Shown here piece by piece: positions 28,306-35,592 of a DNA stretch of 35,592 nt. This stretch comes from Candidatus Erginobacter occultus (GTDB taxonomy: Bacteria > Auribacterota > Erginobacteria > Erginobacterales > Erginobacteraceae). The notes beneath the pieces are model-generated. The model saw only the letters and a list, made by a program, of their open reading frames with translations. It was not told the origin of the DNA and made no database searches. Location of the stretch: assembly GCA_030765265.1 (NCBI GenBank), contig JAVCCZ010000219.1, forward strand, positions 1 to 35,592, written 5' to 3'. Numbering within the stretch: the stretch's first letter is position 1; each line of letters opens with the position of its first letter. A program made the position numbers and the translations under genes.

Positions 28306-28399
28306 ATTCCCAACGGCGCCTTTTCCCTGGTGGCCGCCGGCGACGGATCCGCTCCGATTTCCTTTCCTTAACCCCGTCGACGCCGAGGCCGGCGGGAAA

Positions 28400-29578
28400 T
28401 CATCCCGGGTTCGGGAGTGATTCGTAGACCCGCCGCAGACGCCGTTTGAACTCGCCGAAATTATAAGTAGTGCCGATCAGTTCCTTCCCCCGGCAGGCCA
28501 GACGTTCACGGCCCACAGGGTCGGATATCAGACGGCAGACACCAACGCTGAAGGCTTCCGGGTCGGGACGGACGAAGCAGGCGGACTCCTCGCAGAGGAT
28601 CTGGCGGTTGGCCCGGTTATCCGTCGCCAGGATGCAGCGGCCGGCTTTGAGATAGTCCAGCAGCTTGAGCGGGGTGTTGGTTCCGGCCAGCCGGGGTGAG
28701 AGGAGGAGGTCGGACGCGGCCAGGTAATCCGGGAGACGGTCCGGGGGCACCTTCCCCGGGAAACTCACCGCCCCTTCCGCCCCGGCGGCGCGCAGCTGAC
28801 GCTTCCGGGCTTCAATCTCTTCCGGCGTGCCGCCGATGATGATGAACCGGGCCCGGGGCTCCCGGCGGACGATCCGGGGAATGGCGTCGAAGAGCAGTTC
28901 AATCCCCTGGTAAACGGCGAACGAACCGACATAGGTGATCAGGATCTCGCCGGCCCGCCGGCGCAGGGATTTCTTCAGCTCCCGGACCCGTTTCGGGTCC
29001 GGCTCGACCAGCGACGAGGGGATATCGAAGATATGATAAATCGGCTTCTCCGGGACGATGGACCGCGCCTGCTCAACCAGGCTCTCCCCCGTCCCGATTA
29101 CGGCATCGGCGTGTCGAATCGCGTGGGCCTCGGCCCGGCTGTAGAGCGTCATAATCAGGTTGCGCATCCCGCCCCCGCGATAGGAGTCGGGATCGGAGTG
29201 TTTCTCGAAGATCAGCCTGGCCCGGCTGAACCGGGCCAGGGAGACCGCGAAGATCCCGGCGTCCTCCACCGCGTGAATGACATCGTAGGGCCGCTCCCGG
29301 ATCAGTTTCCGGGCCCGGATCCAGAGCTTGGCGGCAAAGACGAACTTCCAGATTGAGGGCCCGATCGGGATATTTTCCCGTCCGCAGACATTGGCCACCC
29401 GGATGATCCGGAGACCGGGCAGGGGGTAATCCTCGCCGAAGGGCAGGGTCAGCAGGTCGATCTCGCAGCCCAGCTCCGAGAGCGCCAGCAAATTGAAGCC
29501 CACGCGAATCGGCGACCCGCGCCACTGGAAGAACGGCTGAGGGGAGATGAAGAGAACTCTGGAAGGAGGAGCGGTCAT
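28400..29578 (-). CDS. GT4 family glycosyltransferase
   Basis: RVLFISPQPFFQWRGSPIRVGFNLLALSELGCEIDLLT, ILITYVGSFAVYQGIELLFDAIP, LDYLKAGRCILATDNRANRQIL. Confidence 0.88.
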   Translation of the reverse strand: MTAPPSRVLFISPQPFFQWRGSPIRVGFNLLALSELGCEIDLLTLPFGEDYPLPGLRIIRVANVCGRENIPIGPSIWKFVFAAKLWIRARKLIRERPYDVIHAVEDAGIFAVSLARFSRARLIFEKHSDPDSYRGGGMRNLIMTLYSRAEAHAIRHADAVIGTGESLVEQARSIVPEKPIYHIFDIPSSLVEPDPKRVRELKKSLRRRAGEILITYVGSFAVYQGIELLFDAIPRIVRREPRARFIIIGGTPEEIEARKRQLRAAGAEGAVSFPGKVPPDRLPDYLAASDLLLSPRLAGTNTPLKLLDYLKAGRCILATDNRANRQILCEESACFVRPDPEAFSVGVCRLISDPVGRERLACRGKELIGTTYNFGEFKRRLRRVYESLPNPG

Positions 29579-30357
29579 CTCGGAGCCGGGCTCCGGCGGT
29601 TATGCCGAAAGAGACGGCCGCCCGCCCGCCAGGGCGGGTTCCGCCGGCCGATCGGCCGACGGGAAGCGGCCGGGTCGACGAGCAGGCGGCGGAGCGAGGA
29701 GAGGGGACGGCGGCGATCGAAATCTCCCTCGATCCGGACCCCGTAACGCCCCGCTTCCGACTCCTCGCCCGCCAGCGGCAGCGGGTCCGACCCGGCCAGG
29801 ATCACCCGGTCCGGGTCGCGCATCGGCGCCGGCCTCGGCCAACCGAGGGGGCGGAGGGAGGTGTCGCCAAGGAGCAGGAGACCGGGGCCGAAGTCCTCAA
29901 GGAGGCGTCCGACTACCCCGGCGCGCTTGAACATCCACTTCCCCGGCGCCCAGGCCAGGACCGGCACCCCCCCCCGGTCGAGCACGGCTTGCACGGCCGC
30001 CGACGCCTCCAGCCCATCTTCGATCTCTCCCGTCAGCGCCAGGGCCAAAATCTCAACCCGTTCGGCCGTCACCAGCTGGCGGCCGGCCAGGATCCAGGCG
30101 CTCTCCCCCTCGTCCCAGGTCACCCGGACCGATCCGGGCTCGGCCGCTCCCTCGACTTTGAATGACCCGGGAAGCCCGTGGGTCCCGGACAGGAGTCGAT
30201 CGAAGAAATGAATCCCGCGGCCTTCGGCCAGAAACAGGACCGGGACCGCGGCCGGAGACGGGGCGGCGCGGAGCAGCCGCCGGGCAGCGCCCCGGATCAG
30301 GGCCGCCGCGTCGTGAACCGGGTAGATATGGATATGAGTGTCGGCGGCAATCTCCAA
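29575..30357 (-). CDS. Protein of unknown function with N-terminal PHP/amidohydrolase-like DTHIH motif
   Basis: MEIAADTHIHIYPVHDAAALIRG; ATGA overlap (29575-29578) with the downstream GT4 start supports a real coupled gene. Confidence 0.65.
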   Translation of the reverse strand: MEIAADTHIHIYPVHDAAALIRGAARRLLRAAPSPAAVPVLFLAEGRGIHFFDRLLSGTHGLPGSFKVEGAAEPGSVRVTWDEGESAWILAGRQLVTAERVEILALALTGEIEDGLEASAAVQAVLDRGGVPVLAWAPGKWMFKRAGVVGRLLEDFGPGLLLLGDTSLRPLGWPRPAPMRDPDRVILAGSDPLPLAGEESEAGRYGVRIEGDFDRRRPLSSLRRLLVDPAASRRPIGRRNPPWRAGGRLFRHNRRSPAPR

Positions 30358-30423
30358 GCTTCACCTCTTTCTCCGGCCGGATTTCCTTGTCAGGACGGCG
30401 CCGGATAGTTTACTGTTAGCACA

Positions 30424-31212
30424 ATGCAGGCCAGCGAGTCCACCACAATCACCCCGCCGCCGTCCGCCGAAACTCCGTTCCGGGAGACGGCGGATATCGA
30501 AACCTCTTCCGACGGTTACGCCCGGCGCTTCGCCGGACCGACCGGCCGGTGGATGCTGGCCGTTCAGGAAGAGCGGACCCGAGCGCTGCTCCGTCCCTAC
30601 GGCCCGGGAAGGTCCATCCTCGATGTCGGCGGCGGCCACGGGCAGCTGGCGATCCCGTTCTGCCGGGAGGGCCACCGGGTGACCGTGCTCGGCAGCGCTC
30701 CGGAGTGCTCGACCCGGATCCGGGAAGCCGTCGAGCACGGGACCTGCCGGTTCTGCGTCGGCAACGTAATCTCGCTGCCGTTTCCCGACCGGTCGTTCGA
30801 CCTGGCGATCTCTTTTCGCCTGCTGACCCACTGCGGCCGCTGGCCGGCCCTGGTCGCCGAACTCTGCCGGGTGGCCCGCCGGGCCGTGATCGTCGATTAC
30901 CCAACCAGCCAGAGCGTCAACCGTCTGGCCCCGAGACTCTTCGCGGCCAAGAAGAAACTGGAAGGCGATACCCGGACCTGGAAGCTCTTTACCCACGCCG
31001 AAGTCCGCGAGGTCTTTGCCGACCAAGGTTTCCGGGAAAGTCAGAGGTACAAGCAATTCTTCCTGCCGATGGTCGCGCACCGGATGCTGAAATGCCGTCC
31101 GCTCTCCGCCGGTCTGGAAGCCCTGGCCCGGGCGGCCGGGCTCACCCGTCTGGCCGGTTCCCCGGTGATCGGCTGTTACGAGCCGGTTGGGAGCGGAAGA
31201 GATACACGGTGA
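30424..31212 (+). CDS. Class I SAM-dependent methyltransferase
   Basis: ILDVGGGHGQLAIPFCREGHRVTVLGSA, NVISLPFPDRSFDLAISFRLLTHCGRW. Confidence 0.88.
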   Translation: MQASESTTITPPPSAETPFRETADIETSSDGYARRFAGPTGRWMLAVQEERTRALLRPYGPGRSILDVGGGHGQLAIPFCREGHRVTVLGSAPECSTRIREAVEHGTCRFCVGNVISLPFPDRSFDLAISFRLLTHCGRWPALVAELCRVARRAVIVDYPTSQSVNRLAPRLFAAKKKLEGDTRTWKLFTHAEVREVFADQGFRESQRYKQFFLPMVAHRMLKCRPLSAGLEALARAAGLTRLAGSPVIGCYEPVGSGRDTR

Positions 31213-33232
31213 AATTACCGTCGCGGGCGGCGGGGTCGGCATAGCGGGGCAGGCGATCGTTCCTTCTCTCCCAGAGGGGCGAGTGAAATACCATCCTGTC
31301 CGTTAAAAGCCAACCGGCCCCCAAACCGGGCGGCTGGTCCCGGTCGCGCAGCCAGTACACCCTTCCCGCGGCCCGGGCGGCGGGAGCGGCCAATTTTTCG
31401 AAGACCGGCTCCAGGCTGTCCGAACCGTAGTAAACCGGCATAACCTTCAGGCCGTAAATCAAGTCAAGCGGCGTCGGTATCTTGTCGACGAACTCGCCTT
31501 CCACGAATACTATTTCGGCACCGGCGAGCTTCCCGGAGAGTTCTTCCATAAATTCGGCCGCCCCCCGGTACTCGCGGTGAAAGAAGAGGGGGCGGCTGTT
31601 GAGGATGGAAGCTCCCAGCAGCAGGAGGAAAACAACCCGGGCGATCCAACGGCCTCCCCTCCCCCTTCGGAAAGCTACTATCAAGGGGTACATCGAGAAG
31701 GCAATCAGCCCGGGGATCACCGCTTCGGCCAATCGGCGGGACGCCCACATATAATTATAGTGGACCATCTTGCGGGATATGAACACCGCGGCCGGGACGG
31801 CGATGATCAGGAAGAAGAGCCAGCCCGCCGGGGACCGTTCCCGGCCGATGAAGAGGAGGATCCCCACTACAGCGGCCGCCAGCAGCCAGGGACCCAGCAA
31901 CCAGCCGATCTCCACCAGGTTGTTGCTATCCGGGGTCCGGTCCCCGATAAGTGGCCGGAGAAAATAAGCGTAGCCAAATAGTCCGGCCGCCGCCGCGGCC
32001 AGCAGCCGACGGCCGGAAGAACCGCCGAAGGCCCGGGATATCCCTTCGCGACGGCGGAAGGGAAGCAGCCGCAAGCCGACGGCCAGGAAGATCCCGGCCC
32101 CCGCCAGGACCAACCCCGGCTTCGAGGCGGCCCCGGCAAAGCGGAACTGGGCCGCGCTCTTGGTAAAGTAGCGCCAGTCCCCGAAGAGCTGGGGGAGAAA
32201 GGAGATCAGGGTAAAGAGGATCAGAGGGATGATGAGATAGAGATCGTCCTTCCTGACTCTCTTCCACCACCGGCAATAAAAGAAGATCACCACCGGCGGC
32301 CAGATCAGGAGTGAGGTGATCCGGCAGAGCATAAACAGGCCCCAGACCGCGGCGGCGGTTATCGCCCAGAAAGGCTTGCCCTGCCGCAAATAGTTAAAGG
32401 CCGCCGCCGCTCCGGCAAAAAGGAGAAACTGGCTGAGCATCTCGGCGGTGGGATAACGGGCCTGCCAGATCTGGGCCACGTTGAAGACCAGGAGCAATCC
32501 GGCCGCCAGGGCGGCCCGGGCTCCCCACAACTCTCTCAACGCCAGATAGAAGGCCGCCAACGCGGCCAGGCCGGCCAGGGGGGTCAGGCAGAACAGGCCG
32601 CCCAGGCCCGCCCAGGAGTAAAATACGGCCATCCAGACGGGAAAGAGGTGATAGAATTCCGGGATCAGACGACCGGTCGCCGGCAAGGAGTAGCGAAACC
32701 CGGGGTACTTCTCCGGGTAACCGGCGGAGTGTCGCCAGGCGAGGCGGAGGACCTCTCCCGGCTCCAGGTCGGCAGCCGTGGGATCGACAGGAAAGATGGT
32801 TCCTTCCCGCGCCAGATGCCCGGCGGTATTGACGTAGACCCCGGGATCTAAGCCCCCGAAGATATAGGGGACCGGCCGGAAGAAAAGCGCCGCGCCGAGG
32901 CCGAGCAGGAGGAGCGGCGCCAGCAGGCACCCGGCCCGGGACGGAGAGAAAACCGGCCGGGCCCCGGAACGGATCAGGACCGGGACAAACGCCAGGGAAA
33001 AGAGCAGGGCCAGGAGGGCCAGCCGGGGCACCGAGAACGCTCCCAGGTAAGCCAGGATTAGGCCTGAGATTGAAGAGAAGGCAAAAGAGATGAGTCCGGC
33101 ATAGAAGGACATCTCCCCGGGGCCCCGAAACTCGGCCCGTTTCCCGCGGCCGGCGGCCACCGTCAGCAACGCCCCGGGGAGAAAGAGAATCAACACCGCC
33201 TGGACCACAATCAGGAATCGGGAGATAATCAT
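31142..33232 (-). CDS. Large GT-C/GT39-like integral membrane protein
   Basis: 696 aa multi-TM; GGLDPGVYVNTAGHLAREGTIFPVDP loop and LIPEFYHLFPVWMAVFYSWAG typical of PMT-like membrane glycosyltransferases. Confidence 0.78.
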   Translation of the reverse strand: MIISRFLIVVQAVLILFLPGALLTVAAGRGKRAEFRGPGEMSFYAGLISFAFSSISGLILAYLGAFSVPRLALLALLFSLAFVPVLIRSGARPVFSPSRAGCLLAPLLLLGLGAALFFRPVPYIFGGLDPGVYVNTAGHLAREGTIFPVDPTAADLEPGEVLRLAWRHSAGYPEKYPGFRYSLPATGRLIPEFYHLFPVWMAVFYSWAGLGGLFCLTPLAGLAALAAFYLALRELWGARAALAAGLLLVFNVAQIWQARYPTAEMLSQFLLFAGAAAAFNYLRQGKPFWAITAAAVWGLFMLCRITSLLIWPPVVIFFYCRWWKRVRKDDLYLIIPLILFTLISFLPQLFGDWRYFTKSAAQFRFAGAASKPGLVLAGAGIFLAVGLRLLPFRRREGISRAFGGSSGRRLLAAAAAGLFGYAYFLRPLIGDRTPDSNNLVEIGWLLGPWLLAAAVVGILLFIGRERSPAGWLFFLIIAVPAAVFISRKMVHYNYMWASRRLAEAVIPGLIAFSMYPLIVAFRRGRGGRWIARVVFLLLLGASILNSRPLFFHREYRGAAEFMEELSGKLAGAEIVFVEGEFVDKIPTPLDLIYGLKVMPVYYGSDSLEPVFEKLAAPAARAAGRVYWLRDRDQPPGLGAGWLLTDRMVFHSPLWERRNDRLPRYADPAARDGNFTVYLFRSQPARNSRSPGNRPDG

Positions 33233-33456
33233 AAGCGAATACTAAAGCAAAGGATTGACCGGGGCAACGGCAAAGTGCCCGCGGCCCGAGGCGGCTTTAT
33301 CCGGTCTTCTCCTCCGGAAACCGGCGGAGTTCGTTCTTGCATTATCCGGTCTTTTCCCCGAAAATTATCCAGCCTCCTTTTCCAGCGGGGAGATGGCTGA
33401 AAGTCGAAAATATCCAAAAGGCGGGGTCCCAAACAATCAAAGGAGGGACGGTCGGA

Positions 33457-34419
33457 ATGGACATATCAATCGTGGTGCCGGTATTCAACGAAGTCGAAAG
33501 CATCGAGGCGCTCGGCCGGAGTTTGCACGAAACCCTCTCCCGGAGCGGGCGGACCTATGAAATCATCCTGGTTGATGACGGAAGCACGGACGGGTCTTTT
33601 GAAGCAATGGCCACCCTGCGGAGCGAACTCCCCCATCTCCGGGTCATCCAGTTCCGGCGGAATTTCGGCCAGACCGCGGCCATCAGCGCCGGCTTCACCC
33701 AGGCCCGGGGCGAGGTGGTGGTCACGATGGACGCCGACCTGCAGAACGATCCCGGAGATATCCCCCGGTTACTGGAAGAGATGACCGCCGACACCGACGT
33801 GGTCAGCGGCTGGCGGAAGAAGCGGCAGGACGCATTCTTCAGCCGGCGGGTGCCCTCGCAACTGGCCAACGCCCTGATCAGCGCCATTACCGGGGTCAAG
33901 CTCCACGACTACGGCTGCACGCTCAAGGCCTACCGGCGCGACATCGTCCGCGATATCCGTCTCTACGGCGAGATGCACCGGTTCCTGCCCGCCCTGGCCA
34001 GCTGGGTGGGCGGAAGGGTGAAGGAAATCCCCGTCACTCATCACCCGCGCCGGTTCGGAACCTCTAAATACGGCCTTTCGCGGATCTCGCGGGTCGTGCT
34101 GGACCTGATGACCGTCAAATTCCTGATGCGGTTCAGCACCAGGCCGATTCACGTCTTCGGAAAATGGGGCCTGATCTCCGCCGCCGCCGGCCTGGCCGTT
34201 ATCGCCGTTATGGTGATCCCGCACCTGTCGTTTCAGCTCTTCGGCACCACCTTCGCCGCCGACCTGATCAAGCGGCCGTTCTGGATTATGTCGGCCTTTA
34301 TGCTGATCTTCTTCTCCCTCCAGTTTATCAGCATCGGGCTGCTGGCCGAGCTGCAGATCCGCACCTATCACGAATCCCAGAACAAGCCGATCTACGTCAT
34401 CCGCACGATACTGGGCTAA
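33457..34419 (+). CDS. GT2 glycosyltransferase, ArnC/GtrB/DPM1-like with two C-terminal TM segments (polyprenyl-phosphate sugar synthase type)
   Basis: Start ATG 33457 with AGGAGG at 33441-33446; MDISIVVPVFNEVESIEALGRSLHETL, ILVDDGSTDGSFEAM, RRNFGQTAAISAGFTQARGEVVVTMDADLQNDP; two hydrophobic C-terminal segments. Confidence 0.92.
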   Translation: MDISIVVPVFNEVESIEALGRSLHETLSRSGRTYEIILVDDGSTDGSFEAMATLRSELPHLRVIQFRRNFGQTAAISAGFTQARGEVVVTMDADLQNDPGDIPRLLEEMTADTDVVSGWRKKRQDAFFSRRVPSQLANALISAITGVKLHDYGCTLKAYRRDIVRDIRLYGEMHRFLPALASWVGGRVKEIPVTHHPRRFGTSKYGLSRISRVVLDLMTVKFLMRFSTRPIHVFGKWGLISAAAGLAVIAVMVIPHLSFQLFGTTFAADLIKRPFWIMSAFMLIFFSLQFISIGLLAELQIRTYHESQNKPIYVIRTILG

Positions 34420-34441
34420 AGGCTTTCCCGGGGGACCTCTC

Positions 34442-35592
34442 TCAGCGCGATTCCCTCCGGGGGACGGTTTGCCCGCCTTCCCAAAGCCCATCGGAATACC
34501 TCCCCAGGAATTCATCCAACCAGGATAAGCGTTCCAGCGCTTCGCGACGCAGTCCGGCCCAGGCCTCTTCCCGGGTGATGCCCCGGGCGTAGCGGTCTCC
34601 CCAGACGGAGGAATCCCATTCGGCATATCCGGAAAGTCGCCGGTTCATCCCATCGATCCTCGCCGTGACGGAAGCCTCGCTCAACGGCCCCGGACGCAGC
34701 TGACGCCACCGCGCCGCCAGGGCGTTTTGATAGTCGGGATGATCTCGCCAGAGGCGGTCGGTTAACGCATTCGAAAGCCAGGGAGAACTCTGCCTCCCGC
34801 GGAAGGTCCCGTCATAATCCCAGGGAATGAAATAGAAACGGGAATCGGCCCCAACGCCGCGGGCTAAATACATATTGGTGCTGATCCCGTCACGGTTGTC
34901 GGTGTAATTGACCAGCAACTGCCAATCGATCGCGGAGTCGAGATTCACTATCCGCTCGATCCGATCGCCGAATTCTTGCGCCGAAGCTCCGCGGAGAAAG
35001 TCCATCAGCTCCTCATAGGGTTCGCAATGCAAACCATAAAATTGCGGCGGATATTTGACCGAATACGCAACGGAGCATTCTTCCCCTAATTGGAGAAACT
35101 TATAGAGCAGGGCCGGCTCAGTCTCTTCGGGGTCGTAGCGGTCCCAGCCGAGCAGGTGCCGGTCGACCCGGGTTCCCAGTTCGTAAAGACCCCGGTAGCG
35201 GCCGTTGACGAAGACCTCCGCCCAGTCGATGTCCGGGGCCGGGCGCGGTTCACCCCCGACTTCCCCCATCGCCTTGAAGAGATCATAAGAGAGTTTGTTG
35301 CGCAAAAACGAGATGTCGCTGTAACCGCCGCCCAGATAGAAATGATGGGTATTTGAATCGTTCAATATCCGGTGAGGCTCTTCACAGCGCACCGAAAAGG
35401 GTATCTTCCGCAACGTCCAGTCGTGCTCATCAGTGCGATTGACCTGCCAGAAATTCGTGTTCCCTCGAAACTTGACCCCCGCCCGCTCTCCCTGGAACGC
35501 GCGATATTTCACCGGGGAGAAGACGTCCCGGGGGTAGTGCTCGAACCGGAGATCAACCCTCCCGGTCTTCCGGAGCGGCTCGTTGACGTAGA
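34442..35592 (-). CDS. CotH kinase family protein; 5' end truncated by the right window edge
   Basis: Frame remains open from 35512 to the edge (YVNEPLRKTGRVDLRFEHYPRDVFSPVKYRAFQGERAGVKFRGNTNFWQ), so 35512 is not the true start. VKFRGNTNFWQVNR...KIPFSV, VFVNGRYRGLYELGTRVDR, FYFIPWDYDGTFRG. Confidence 0.85.
   Translation of the reverse strand, partial: YVNEPLRKTGRVDLRFEHYPRDVFSPVKYRAFQGERAGVKFRGNTNFWQVNRTDEHDWTLRKIPFSVRCEEPHRILNDSNTHHFYLGGGYSDISFLRNKLSYDLFKAMGEVGGEPRPAPDIDWAEVFVNGRYRGLYELGTRVDRHLLGWDRYDPEETEPALLYKFLQLGEECSVAYSVKYPPQFYGLHCEPYEELMDFLRGASAQEFGDRIERIVNLDSAIDWQLLVNYTDNRDGISTNMYLARGVGADSRFYFIPWDYDGTFRGRQSSPWLSNALTDRLWRDHPDYQNALAARWRQLRPGPLSEASVTARIDGMNRRLSGYAEWDSSVWGDRYARGITREEAWAGLRREALERLSWLDEFLGRYSDGLWEGGQTVPRRESR

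Noticed and set aside
33298-33353. Short direct repeat ttatccggtctt in the divergent intergenic region
   Set aside because: Only two 12-bp copies in GC-rich sequence; could be chance and no further structure was seen.
1-35592. CRISPR arrays, tRNA/rRNA genes, transposases, integrases or phage genes
   Set aside because: No spaced direct-repeat array, cloverleaf-like sequence or recombinase-like protein was recognised; the only mobile-like element is the MITE-like repeat.

Overview
High-GC, gene-dense window that looks like part of a large bacterial surface-glycan / exopolysaccharide locus. I recognise about 24 protein-coding genes: several GT4 and GT2 glycosyltransferases (one a very large HAD-GT2-GT2-GT4 fusion cut by the left edge), two polyprenyl-phosphate-sugar-type GT2s each divergent from a large GT-C-like membrane protein, a third large membrane protein, a Wzx-type flippase, a polysaccharide deacetylase, two methyltransferases, an LbH acyltransferase, an extended SDR, a B12-binding radical SAM protein, a PHP-like protein, and a CotH-like protein cut by the right edge. 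The most distinctive part is an O-acylation module: LamG lipoprotein, MBOAT, AlgJ/X-like SGNH protein, a second AlgJ-like paralog and a further SGNH hydrolase. Non-coding structure includes a nested-palindrome MITE-like element at 16737-16902, a duplicated promoter plus 5' gene segment (5949-6168 and 24636-24853) whose second copy is a GT4 pseudogene remnant, and a good sigma70-like promoter at 18531-18558 that argues for a different start codon. The best leads are a C-terminal domain apparently shared by the LamG lipoprotein and the MBOAT-linked AlgJ-like protein but absent from the second paralog, and the pseudogene remnant that now sits as the leader of a methyltransferase operon. All family calls were made by eye from motifs; no database search was run.
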